64,000 bases of DNA from Bacillota bacterium (lineage in GTDB: Bacteria > Bacillota > Bacilli > Paenibacillales > NBRC-103111), in NCBI GenBank assembly GCA_023388055.1, contig JAEWGW010000027.1:62001-126000 (forward strand), read 5' to 3'. Shown here piece by piece: positions 42,273 through 50,673 of the stretch (positions are counted from its first letter, which is position 1; each line of letters starts with the position of its first letter). The notes under the pieces were generated by a model, which made no database searches, was not told the DNA's origin, and saw only the letters and a program-made list of their open reading frames with translations. A program made the translations under genes and the position numbers.

Positions 42273-43436
42273 ATGCTCACACCGCGGAAAATTTATTGGC
42301 CGGCGATTAACCTGGTGGGACCCGGCAGCGTTAGGCTATTGGGCGAAGAAATTATCAAGCTGAATGTAAAGAAAGCGCTTCTCGTAACAGACAAGGTTTT
42401 AAACCAGAATGGCGTAGTGAAGCGGATTACAGACGTGCTTGATGCCGCCGGGATGGCCTATTGTATTTTCGATGAGGTAAAGCCCAACCCTACCACCGCC
42501 AATGTCCACGACGGTCTGGAGCTCTACCGGAAGGAGGCCTGCGATTTTATTATTACAGTGGGCGGCGGTTCGCCACAGGATACGGGTTCCGGTATCGGCA
42601 TTCTGGCTACCAACGGGGGACGGATTGCAGATTATGAAGGAATCGGGAAATCGCGGAACAAGTCGGTGCCGATAGTTGCCGTGAGCACCACAGCGGGTAC
42701 TGCGGCAGAGGTGACCATCAATTATGTCATTACGGATGAAGAGCGCAAGCTGAAGATGATCATGGTGGACCCCAATGCGCTGCCGGCCATTGCTGTGAAT
42801 GACCCGGAGCTGATGCTGCAAAAACCCAAAGGCCTTACAGCCGCCACCGGATTGGATGCGCTTACTCACGCTATTGAGGGCTATACCGCCAAGGGGGCGT
42901 TTGCACTCTCCGATGCTATTGCCTATAAATCCATGGAGCTGATCGGCCAATACATCGAAAAGGCGGTGGAGGACGGGGCTGATCTGGAGGCGCGTTCGGG
43001 TATGGGCTGGGGCTCTTTTGTAGCGGGACTTTGCTATTCCAATGCGGGGTTGGGCATAGTTCACAGCATGGCGCACCAGCTGGGCGGGGAATACGATCTT
43101 CCCCACGGCGTGGCCAATGCCATGCTGCTGCCGTATATCATGGAGTTCAATATGGATGCCTGTCCGCAGAAGTTTGCCGATATCGCCCGGGCTCTGGGCG
43201 CTGATGTGTCAGCTGTTTCCTCCGTGGAGGAGGCTGCACAGCTGGCGGTGGCCGAGGTTCGCCGCATCTCCAAGGCGGTAGGCATTCCGCCGCTGAGAGA
43301 AACCGCCTTCCGGGTGGAGGATGTGGAGAAGCTGGCGGACCAGGCCTTGAAGGATGCCTGTACAGGAGCCAATCCGAAGCCGGTAACCAAGGAAGACATT
43401 GTATCTATTTACATGAAGGCATACGAAGGCAAGTAA
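42273..43436 (+). CDS. Iron-containing alcohol dehydrogenase
   Basis: A 387-residue class III alcohol dehydrogenase. The N-terminal NAD region contains VGGGSPQDTGSG near residue 95; the metal-ligand histidines lie in LDALTHAIEGYTAKG near 200 and VHSMAHQLGGEYDLPHG near 265. The family includes FucO and MDH types. It is the first gene of the operon with the dehydratase, permease and aldolase, so glycolaldehyde reduction is the likely job if the substrate is a pentonate. Start chosen at ATG 42273 after AGGAGAGG. Confidence 0.85.
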   Translation: MLTPRKIYWPAINLVGPGSVRLLGEEIIKLNVKKALLVTDKVLNQNGVVKRITDVLDAAGMAYCIFDEVKPNPTTANVHDGLELYRKEACDFIITVGGGSPQDTGSGIGILATNGGRIADYEGIGKSRNKSVPIVAVSTTAGTAAEVTINYVITDEERKLKMIMVDPNALPAIAVNDPELMLQKPKGLTAATGLDALTHAIEGYTAKGAFALSDAIAYKSMELIGQYIEKAVEDGADLEARSGMGWGSFVAGLCYSNAGLGIVHSMAHQLGGEYDLPHGVANAMLLPYIMEFNMDACPQKFADIARALGADVSAVSSVEEAAQLAVAEVRRISKAVGIPPLRETAFRVEDVEKLADQALKDACTGANPKPVTKEDIVSIYMKAYEGK

Positions 43437-43456
43437 AAATCGGGGAGGGTTTTACG

Positions 43457-45424
43457 ATGTCGATTGATGCTGTTTTTGGCAATGAAAATGAGGATATCTA
43501 TGATATCCGGACACATGCCGCCGGACCGGAGGGTTCGCTTCCGCTTACACCGGAGATGCTCAGGGAACGCCCCAGCGGCGATATCTTCGGCATGACGCTG
43601 AACGCCGGTATGGGCTGGGAGCCGTCCAAGCTGCTGGGCAAGGAGGTCCTGGTTCTCGGCACTCTGGCAGGGATGCGTAATTCCGACGGAACGCCGGTGG
43701 CCCTGGGCTACCATACAGGCAACTATGAGCTGGGAATGCAGATCCAGGCGGCTGCAGAGGAGGTAACACGGTTGGGAGGAGTACCTTACGCCTCTTATGT
43801 AAGCGATCCCTGCGACGGGCGCTCCCAAGGAACAGAGGGGATGTTCGACTCGCTGCCCTACCGCAACGATGCTGCCATTGTGATGCGGCGTCTGATCCGC
43901 TCCCTTCCGTCAGGGCGTGCTGTCATCGGGGTGGCCACCTGCGATAAGGGTCTGCCTGCGACGATGATGGCCTTGGCCTCCATGCGCGATTTGGCTACCG
44001 TGCTGGTGCTTGGCGGCTCCACTCTTCCTGCAACAGAAGGAGAGGATGCAGGCAAGGTTCAAACCATTGGAGCCCGATTCGCCAATAACGAGCTGTCGCT
44101 GGAGGATGCCGCTCGGCTGGGCTGCGTGGCCTGCGCCTCTGCCGGAGGAGGCTGCCAGTTCCTGGGTACGGCGGGAACCTCTCAGGTAGTGGCGGAAGGT
44201 CTGGGCTTGGCCCTGCCCCACTCGGCGCTGGCTCCCTCCGGCCAACCGGTTTGGGAGGAGATTGCCAGACAATCCGCCCGTGCGGTGCTGGAGCTGGAGA
44301 AGAAGGGCATCACGACCAAGGACATCATTACAGATAAGGCTATTGAAAATGCCATGTTTGTCCACGCCGCCTTCGGAGGCTCCACCAATTTGCTGCTCCA
44401 TATTCCTGCCATCGCCCATGCAGCGGGCTGCGCGATTCCCGGTGTGGATGACTGGGAGCGGATTAATAAGCAGGTTCCGCGTTTGGTCAGCGTGCTGCCC
44501 AACGGACCGGTGAACCATCCGACTGTCCGCGCTTTTTTGGCCGGAGGAGTACCCGAGGTGATGCTGCATCTGCGGAAGCTGGGGCTGCTGCATGAGGATG
44601 TGCTGACCGTAACCGGGGAAACCCTGGGCGCCAATCTGGATTGGTGGGAGCATTCCCGCCGGCGGGCCGAGTTTAGAAGGCTGCTGGAGAAACTGGACGG
44701 CATTCATCCGGATGAAGTGATTATGAGTCCAGCCCAAGCCAAGGAACGCGGACTCACCTCCACCGTCACCTTCCCCAAGGGCAACATTGCGCCGGAGGGT
44801 TCGGTGATCAAGTCGACCTCTATCGATCCTTCGGTGGTTGGAGCAGACGGTGTGTACCGCCATACAGGAGCGGCCCGGGTGTTCATATCGGAGGCGACGG
44901 CCATCAAGGCCATTAAGTCGGGCGGGATCAAGGCCGGCGATATTATGGTGGTGATGGGCGGCGGACCGTTGGGAACAGGAATGGAGGAAACCTACCAGCT
45001 TACCTCTGCGCTGAAGCATCTGTCCTACGGCAAACATGTATCACTGATTACGGATGCCCGTTTCTCCGGCGTATCCACCGGGGCGTGCATCGGTCACGTT
45101 GGTCCGGAGGCTCTGGCAGGCGGTCCCATCGGCAAGCTGCGGGACGGAGACGTAATAGAGATTATAGTGGACCGCAACAAGCTGGCGGGTTCGGTGAACT
45201 TTATCGGAACCGGAGAGCAGCCGCTGTCCCCAGAGGAAGGGGCTGCGGTGCTGGAGGCCAGAGAGGCCCATCCGGGACTGAGGCCGGAGCCGGGGCTGCC
45301 GGATGATACGCGTCTGTGGGCTGCCCTTCAATATGTAAGCGGCGGCACCTGGCGAGGCTGCGTGTATGATTCCGACCGCATAATTGAAGTATTGAACGCC
45401 GGTATGAAGGCATTAAAGCAATAA
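43457..45424 (+). CDS. yjhG: YjhG/YagF-type sugar-acid dehydratase (IlvD/Edd superfamily)
   Basis: A 655-residue dehydratase, very close to E. coli YjhG/YagF, D-xylonate dehydratases. Telling blocks are the start FGNENEDIYDIRTHAAGPEG, MTLNAGMGWEP, YVSDPCDGRSQGTEGMFD, VATCDKGLPATMMALAS, the ACASAGGGCQFLGTAGTSQV cysteine region that would hold a cluster, and LITDARFSGVSTGACIGHVG near the C-terminus. It dehydrates an aldonic acid to a 2-keto-3-deoxy acid. GGGAGGG precedes the ATG; 20 bp after the dehydrogenase gene. Confidence 0.92.
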   Translation: MSIDAVFGNENEDIYDIRTHAAGPEGSLPLTPEMLRERPSGDIFGMTLNAGMGWEPSKLLGKEVLVLGTLAGMRNSDGTPVALGYHTGNYELGMQIQAAAEEVTRLGGVPYASYVSDPCDGRSQGTEGMFDSLPYRNDAAIVMRRLIRSLPSGRAVIGVATCDKGLPATMMALASMRDLATVLVLGGSTLPATEGEDAGKVQTIGARFANNELSLEDAARLGCVACASAGGGCQFLGTAGTSQVVAEGLGLALPHSALAPSGQPVWEEIARQSARAVLELEKKGITTKDIITDKAIENAMFVHAAFGGSTNLLLHIPAIAHAAGCAIPGVDDWERINKQVPRLVSVLPNGPVNHPTVRAFLAGGVPEVMLHLRKLGLLHEDVLTVTGETLGANLDWWEHSRRRAEFRRLLEKLDGIHPDEVIMSPAQAKERGLTSTVTFPKGNIAPEGSVIKSTSIDPSVVGADGVYRHTGAARVFISEATAIKAIKSGGIKAGDIMVVMGGGPLGTGMEETYQLTSALKHLSYGKHVSLITDARFSGVSTGACIGHVGPEALAGGPIGKLRDGDVIEIIVDRNKLAGSVNFIGTGEQPLSPEEGAAVLEAREAHPGLRPEPGLPDDTRLWAALQYVSGGTWRGCVYDSDRIIEVLNAGMKALKQ

Positions 45425-45470
45425 AACGGACTGCATGAGATGACATTCGAATCCAGCGGAGGATGATTGT

Positions 45471-46814
45471 ATGCCCTTATTCGTGGTTGCCCTTGGAATT
45501 ATTGCGCTCTTGATCCTGATTACCGGCCTGAAATTGAATACCTTCGTATCCCTGATGATTGTTTCCTTCGGCGTTGCCCTGGTGTTGGGCATCCCCTTAG
45601 ATAAGATTGTATCCTCCATTGAAGGCGGTTTGGGGGGCACTCTGGGGCATATCGCTCTGATCTTCGGCCTGGGCGCTATGCTTGGCAAGCTGATTGCCGA
45701 TGCCGGTGGAGCCCACCGGATTGCCATGACCCTGATTGACAAGTTTGGCGAGAAGCGGATTCAGTGGGCGGTTGTGGTTGCCTCCTTTATTGTCGGCATT
45801 GCCCTGTTCTTCGAGGTGGGACTGGTGCTGCTGATCCCCATTGTATTTACCATCGCCAAACAATTAAAGGTATCCATCGTTCACCTGGGGATCCCCATGG
45901 CGGCGGCCCTTTTGGCCACACACGGCTTTTTGCCGCCCCATCCGGGACCAACGGCGATTGCCGGCGAGTTTGGCGCAGATGTTGGGACAGTGCTGCTGTA
46001 CGGCATTATTGTGGCGATTCCCGCCGTTATTCTGGCCGGACCGGTGTATACCAAGCTGGCGAAGCGGATCGTTCCCGGGGCATTCAGCAAAACGGGCAAT
46101 ATTGATTCCCTTGGCGAACAAAAAAGCTTCAAGCTGGAGGAAACCCCCGGCTTCGGCATCAGTGTGCTGACCTCCATGTTCCCGGTGATCCTGATGTCCA
46201 TCTCCACTGTGATCAAGATGCTTCAGACCTCCTACGGCTGGAAGGGCACCTTCTTCTCCGTGGTGAATCTGCTGGGTAATGCCTCTACCTCCATGCTGCT
46301 GTCGCTGCTTCTGGCCTTTTATACCATGGGCATCGCCCGGAAAATTCCGGTGAAGGATATTATGCGGTCCTGCTCCGTATCCATCAGCCATATCGGCATG
46401 ATGCTCCTGATTATCGGGGGCGGCGGAGCCTTCAAGCAGGTTCTCATTGACGGCGGGGTTGGCGGTTATGTAGCCGAGCTGTTCCAGGGCTCCAGCATTT
46501 CGCCGATTCTCCTGGCCTGGATCGTGGCTGCCATTCTCCGCATTTCCTTGGGGTCTGCGACTGTAGCGGCATTGTCCACAGCCGGGCTGGTTCTCCCCAT
46601 GCTGGGCCAATACGATGTGAATCTGGCTCTGGTGGTGCTGGCCACAGGGGCGGGAAGCTGCATCTGCTCCCATGTCAATGATGCCGGATTCTGGATGATC
46701 AAGGAGTATTTTGGCCTGAGCATGAAGGAAACCTTCGGCACCTGGACTGTGCTGTCAACGATTGTTTCGGTGACGGGACTCGGTTCTATCCTGCTGCTTA
46801 GCGCCATTGTGTAA
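45471..46814 (+). CDS. GntP-family sugar-acid permease (YjhF-like)
   Basis: A 447-residue membrane protein with 12-14 hydrophobic segments. Family marks are GGLGGTLGHIALIFGLGAMLGKL, LFFEVGLVLLIPI, AALLATHGFLPPHPGP and SATVAALSTAGLVLP. The family imports gluconate, idonate and like acids with protons. Its place between the dehydratase and aldolase genes matches E. coli yjhF, so it probably imports the same acid. A GGAGGA site precedes the ATG. Confidence 0.9.
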   Translation: MPLFVVALGIIALLILITGLKLNTFVSLMIVSFGVALVLGIPLDKIVSSIEGGLGGTLGHIALIFGLGAMLGKLIADAGGAHRIAMTLIDKFGEKRIQWAVVVASFIVGIALFFEVGLVLLIPIVFTIAKQLKVSIVHLGIPMAAALLATHGFLPPHPGPTAIAGEFGADVGTVLLYGIIVAIPAVILAGPVYTKLAKRIVPGAFSKTGNIDSLGEQKSFKLEETPGFGISVLTSMFPVILMSISTVIKMLQTSYGWKGTFFSVVNLLGNASTSMLLSLLLAFYTMGIARKIPVKDIMRSCSVSISHIGMMLLIIGGGGAFKQVLIDGGVGGYVAELFQGSSISPILLAWIVAAILRISLGSATVAALSTAGLVLPMLGQYDVNLALVVLATGAGSCICSHVNDAGFWMIKEYFGLSMKETFGTWTVLSTIVSVTGLGSILLLSAIV

Positions 46815-46874
46815 GGAAACAAGCTTATTCAAGAGTTTCTATATATAAAAAATATCGTATAGGAGAGAGCTGCT

Positions 46875-47792
46875 ATGAAGAAAGCCCATTATTTAACACC
46901 GGTTGTAACTGCCTTTGACGCTGAGGGGCGTCTGGATCGCCAAGCCAATCAAGCGGTTTATGATTTTTTGATCGAGGGAGGGGTGGATGGCCTTGTGGTG
47001 ATGGGCAGCACCGGTGAATTCTTCGCCATGCCGGATGCCCAGAAGAAGGAGCTGATCGACCTGGCTGTCCGTCATGTGAACGGACGCACCAAGGTGTATA
47101 TAGGAACCGCCTGTATGACGGTGGAGGATACCATCCAGCTGTCCAACTACGCTCTGGCTGCCGGAGCGGATGGCGTTATGGTTGTCAGCCCGTATTACTT
47201 CTCCTTGTCCGATGCCAGTGTGGAGGCTTACTTCGACCATGTGGCGGAGGCGGTTCAGGGCGATATCTACCTGTATAACTTCCCGGCAAGGACGGTGCAT
47301 GATCTGTCGCCGCAGGTAACCCTCAATCTGTTAAGAAAACACAGCAACATTAAGGGCTTTAAGGACACCGTGACCGAAATGGCCCATACCCGGCAATTGA
47401 TCCAGACGGTGGGCAAAGAATTTCCGGAGTTTATCATTTATTCCGGCTTCGACGAAAACTTTGCCCATAATATGCTGAGTGGCGGCAGCGGCTGTATCGG
47501 CGGCTTGTCCAATGTGTATCCCCGGCTGTTCAAGCAATGGGTGGATGCGGTGAATGCCGGAGATATGGAGCGGGTGGCGGTGATCCAGCAGGTGGTGGAC
47601 AAAATGATGGCGATTTACGCCATTGGCACCCCTTTTATTCCAGTGGTCAAAAAAGCCATGATGCTGCGGGGCCTTCCCCTTCAGGGTCATTGCCTCAAGC
47701 CTCTGCTCCAGCCGGATGAACAGCAGACGCAGGCGATCCGGACCTTGCTGGAGGAAGCGGACGCGCTGATGGCGGAGCTGAAGGTGGGCTAA
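46875..47792 (+). CDS. DapA/NAL-family aldolase (YjhH/YagE-like)
   Basis: A 305-residue TIM-barrel aldolase with a Schiff-base lysine (GFKDTVT near residue 160) and the assisting tyrosine in IYLYNFPARTV near 132; the GSTGEFFA loop is near 44. It should cleave a 2-keto-3-deoxy acid to pyruvate and an aldehyde, glycolaldehyde if the acid is a pentonate. E. coli YjhH and YagE do this step. It is the last gene of the operon. Dihydrodipicolinate synthase cannot be excluded by fold alone, but the context is against it. Confidence 0.87.
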   Translation: MKKAHYLTPVVTAFDAEGRLDRQANQAVYDFLIEGGVDGLVVMGSTGEFFAMPDAQKKELIDLAVRHVNGRTKVYIGTACMTVEDTIQLSNYALAAGADGVMVVSPYYFSLSDASVEAYFDHVAEAVQGDIYLYNFPARTVHDLSPQVTLNLLRKHSNIKGFKDTVTEMAHTRQLIQTVGKEFPEFIIYSGFDENFAHNMLSGGSGCIGGLSNVYPRLFKQWVDAVNAGDMERVAVIQQVVDKMMAIYAIGTPFIPVVKKAMMLRGLPLQGHCLKPLLQPDEQQTQAIRTLLEEADALMAELKVG

Positions 47793-47815
47793 GCCAAAAT
47801 GATGATGGATTGCGA

Positions 47816-47861
47816 ATAAGCACGGAGAGGTTGTCCAGATAAGCACGAAGAGGTTGTCCAA
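47816..47861. repeat. Tandem direct repeat, 2 x 23 bp
   Basis: Two copies of a 23-bp unit starting ATAAGCACG, with AGAGGTTGTCCA in the second half; two or three mismatches. They lie just after the aldolase stop codon. Confidence 0.85.
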
Positions 47862-47888
47862 AAAGCCCGTTAAGGTGAAAACCTGTTC

Positions 47889-47911
47889 GGCTGATTGGGC
47901 AGCCTTTTTGT
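47889..47911 (+). terminator. Terminator of the sugar-acid operon
   Basis: GGCTG and CAGCC arms with an ATTGGG loop, then TTTTTG. Confidence 0.65.
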
Positions 47912-47918
47912 TTGGTGC

Positions 47919-47983
47919 CGGAGCTTGGGGTGGGGGTTTGTTGTTGATCGGAGCTTGTTGTCGGAGTTTGGAGTCCGAGTTTG
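47919..47983. repeat. G/T-rich short repeat run
   Basis: Four copies of CGGAG[CT]TTG (one starting CCGAG) at 47919, 47949, 47962 and 47975, with GGGGTGGGGG between. Strand composition is strongly skewed to G and T until about 48075. No gene seen. Confidence 0.6.
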
Positions 47984-48075
47984 GTGTTGGGGATGTGTGG
48001 AGCGGCGGTGCATGATAGTACATGGTGGCGGTGAGAAATGGCGGTGCGAGATGACGATGAGAGGGGGGCGATGGC

Positions 48076-48260
48076 TGTAACGGAACTCTGCGACTCTTAG
48101 CAGGCATAATGCGGCCGAATTGAAATGTAACGGAACCCAGCGACTCTTACAGCTCATTTTTTCTGCTTTCACCTCTCTATTTCGCCTCTAAGAGTCGGAT
48201 AGTTCCGTTAAAAAACCGCAGAAGTCATTTTCACTGTCTAACCGTCGCTCTGTTCCGTTA
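48076..48260. repeat. Intergenic repeat cluster A, second copy
   Basis: Forward units TGTAACGGAACTCTGCGACT at 48076 and TGTAACGGAACCCAGCGACT at 48126; reverse units CTCTAAGAGTCGGATAGTTC ending at 48210 and GTCGCTCTGTTCCGTTA ending at 48260. The layout matches 2566-2750. Confidence 0.8.
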
Positions 48261-48422
48261 AAAATCATGGGTCTCTGCCACTGAGGGGGCCCCTACTCCA
48301 TCTCCTTTTTTTCCCCGAATTGATTCTGCGGAAGGTACTCAAGCCTCTTATAATCTGCTATAATGTCAAAGAAGGAATACATATGTTCGCCTGCAACCGG
48401 CGGATTTGACAGGAGGACTCTC

Positions 48423-48923
48423 GTGCGGATTCTGGGAATCGATCCGGGTATCGCCATAGCGGGCTTCGGGTTCATCGACAAAGAAGGAAGCAGAATTACA
48501 CCCGTTCAGTTCGGCTCTATTCAGACGGAGGCGGGGACTGATCCGGGGCTGCGACTTAAGCAGGTATACGAGGCTGCCGTGCAGCTTATCGATACATACA
48601 AGCCGGAAGCCATGGCGGTGGAAAAGCTGTTTTTCAACCGCAACGTGACGACGGCTTTTACCGTAGGGCAGGCCAGAGGGGTGATTATCCTGGCTGCCGT
48701 TCAGGCAGGTATTCCCGTGGCGGAATATACACCGCTCCAGGTGAAGCAGGCAGTGGTGGGCTACGGCAATGCCGAGAAGAAGCAGGTGCAGGAGATGGTG
48801 CGGATTTTTCTGAAGCTCCAGGCTGCACCCAAACCTGACGATGTGGCGGATGCGCTGGCCGTTGCCATTTGCCATGCCCATTCCTGCACCCTAACTCAAA
48901 AATTGAACGGAGCATACAAATGA
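48423..48923 (+). CDS. ruvC: Crossover junction endodeoxyribonuclease RuvC
   Basis: A 166-residue Holliday junction resolvase. Catalytic acids are in GIDPG at the start, AVEKLFF near residue 67 and KPDDVADALAVA near 140. Starts at GTG with CAGGAGG seven bases before it. Overlaps ruvA by 4 bp (ATGA), so translation is coupled. B. subtilis uses RecU instead of RuvC, so ruvC here is a Paenibacillaceae and Clostridium-like trait. Confidence 0.93.
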   Translation: MRILGIDPGIAIAGFGFIDKEGSRITPVQFGSIQTEAGTDPGLRLKQVYEAAVQLIDTYKPEAMAVEKLFFNRNVTTAFTVGQARGVIILAAVQAGIPVAEYTPLQVKQAVVGYGNAEKKQVQEMVRIFLKLQAAPKPDDVADALAVAICHAHSCTLTQKLNGAYK

Positions 48924-49561
48924 TCGACTTCTTGCGGGGAACACTTGCGTTTACAGATACGGATTTTGTGGTGCTGGATGTGCAGGGGGTGGGATACCGG
49001 GTATTCTGCGCCAATCCCTATGCTGTCGCCGCCCAGGAGAACCAGACGGTGATGATGTATATCCACTATCACGTCCGGGAGGACGCGGTGCAGCTCTACG
49101 GCTTCACCTCACGGGAGGAGCAGTCCTTGTTCCGGCGTCTTTTGGAGGTATCCGGCATCGGCCCAAGGGTGGCCTTGGGCATTCTGTCGGCAGGGCGCCC
49201 CGATGAGGTAGTGGGTGCCATCTATCAGGAGAATCTGGGCTTCCTCATGAAGCTCCCCGGCATCGGCAAAAAAACAGCCCAGCGGATCATTCTGGACCTG
49301 AAGGATAAGCTGGCCGATCTGCCAATGGCCGTATCCGCTGCCGCTCTGGCAGGCGGAGCCGTATCGGCGAAACCCGGCAAGCCCGCCGGTGCAGGACATG
49401 GCTCCCGGGAGTGGCTGGAGGCCAAGGAGGCGCTTCTGTCCCTTGGTTATACTGAGCCGGAGGCAGACCGGGTGTGGCCGCAGGTGCTGGAGAAGGCGGG
49501 AGAAGCTGCTTCAGCGGAGGTTATGGTGAAGCTGGCGCTCCAGGCCCTGTTCCGGGGTTGA
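48920..49561 (+). CDS. ruvA: Holliday junction branch migration protein RuvA
   Basis: A 213-residue protein. N-terminal OB fold (IDFLRGTLAF...VQGVGYRV), a helix-hairpin-helix region (LLEVSGIGPRVAL near residue 73 and LMKLPGIGKKTAQRI near 107) and a short C-terminal domain for RuvB contact. GGAG site within ruvC. Confidence 0.95.
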   Translation: MIDFLRGTLAFTDTDFVVLDVQGVGYRVFCANPYAVAAQENQTVMMYIHYHVREDAVQLYGFTSREEQSLFRRLLEVSGIGPRVALGILSAGRPDEVVGAIYQENLGFLMKLPGIGKKTAQRIILDLKDKLADLPMAVSAAALAGGAVSAKPGKPAGAGHGSREWLEAKEALLSLGYTEPEADRVWPQVLEKAGEAASAEVMVKLALQALFRG

Positions 49562-49649
49562 GTTATTTATACACTGGCAGAACAACGGTATCGCTTTGGG
49601 ATGTGTTGCAGCACGGCCAAAAGCGGTTTGAGGTTTGGGAGGGGAAAGC

Positions 49650-50657
49650 ATGGAGGACCGGATCATCTCCGCCGATTTTATGATGGAGGACCAGGTGATG
49701 GAGCTAAGCCTCCGTCCCCGTTATCTGGCGGAGTATATCGGCCAGGCTCAGGTTAAGGAAAATTTGAAGATATATATCGAAGCGGCTAAACAACGCAAGG
49801 AGTCCCTGGACCATGTGCTGCTCTACGGTCCGCCGGGACTGGGTAAAACCACCCTGTCGACCATTATCGCCAATGAATTGGGCGTTAACATCCGGACCAC
49901 CTCTGGCCCGGCTATAGAACGGCCGGGAGACCTGGCCGCTATTCTCACCAATCTCCAGGAGGGCGACGTGCTCTTCGTGGATGAGATCCACCGGCTCCAT
50001 CGGACAGTGGAGGAGGTGCTGTACCCGGCCATGGAGGATTTCGCCCTGGATATCATTATCGGCAAAGGCCCCAGCGCCCGTTCCGTACGGCTGGACCTGC
50101 CGAAGTTCACCCTCATCGGGGCCACCACCAGGGCCGGGCTGTTATCCGCTCCCCTGCGGGACCGCTTCGGAGTGGTCAGCCGCCTGGAATATTATACCGA
50201 GGATGAGCTCACCTTCATTGTGTCCCGGACAGCGGACATTCTGGGCGCGCAGATCATCGGCGAAGCCGCCCGGGAGGTAGGCAAACGCTCCCGCGGCACC
50301 CCGCGGATCGCCAACCGGCTCTTGAAGCGGGTCCGGGATTATGCCCAGGTGAAGGGCGACGGGGTCATTACCCTGGAGCTGGCACAGATGGCCTTGAAAC
50401 AAATCCAGGTGGATGACCGGGGTTTGGACCATATCGACTACAAAATGCTGGAATCCATTATCCGCATGTTTAACGGCGGTCCTGTAGGTCTGGATACCAT
50501 CGCGGCTACCATCGGCGAGGAAAGCCAGACCATCGAGGACGTTTATGAGCCTTATTTGCTCCAGCTGGGATTTATCCAGCGGACACCCCGGGGAAGAACA
50601 GCCACACGCCTGGCCTATGCCCATCTGGGCATCACTCCCCCGGAGGATAAGCAGTGA
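49650..50657 (+). CDS. ruvB: Holliday junction DNA helicase RuvB
   Basis: A 335-residue AAA+ motor. Walker A GPPGLGKTT near residue 62, Walker B LFVDEIHRL near 110, sensor GATTRAGLL and the arginine finger segment LRDRFGVV are visible, then a C-terminal winged helix. Start at EDRIISADF with GGGAGGGG. 88 bp after ruvA. Confidence 0.96.
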   Translation: MEDRIISADFMMEDQVMELSLRPRYLAEYIGQAQVKENLKIYIEAAKQRKESLDHVLLYGPPGLGKTTLSTIIANELGVNIRTTSGPAIERPGDLAAILTNLQEGDVLFVDEIHRLHRTVEEVLYPAMEDFALDIIIGKGPSARSVRLDLPKFTLIGATTRAGLLSAPLRDRFGVVSRLEYYTEDELTFIVSRTADILGAQIIGEAAREVGKRSRGTPRIANRLLKRVRDYAQVKGDGVITLELAQMALKQIQVDDRGLDHIDYKMLESIIRMFNGGPVGLDTIAATIGEESQTIEDVYEPYLLQLGFIQRTPRGRTATRLAYAHLGITPPEDKQ

Positions 50658-50673
50658 AAGGAGAACCTGCATC

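Noticed and set aside
46875..47792. dapA, dihydrodipicolinate synthase
   Set aside because: Operon context with dehydratase and GntP permease points to a keto-deoxy acid aldolase.
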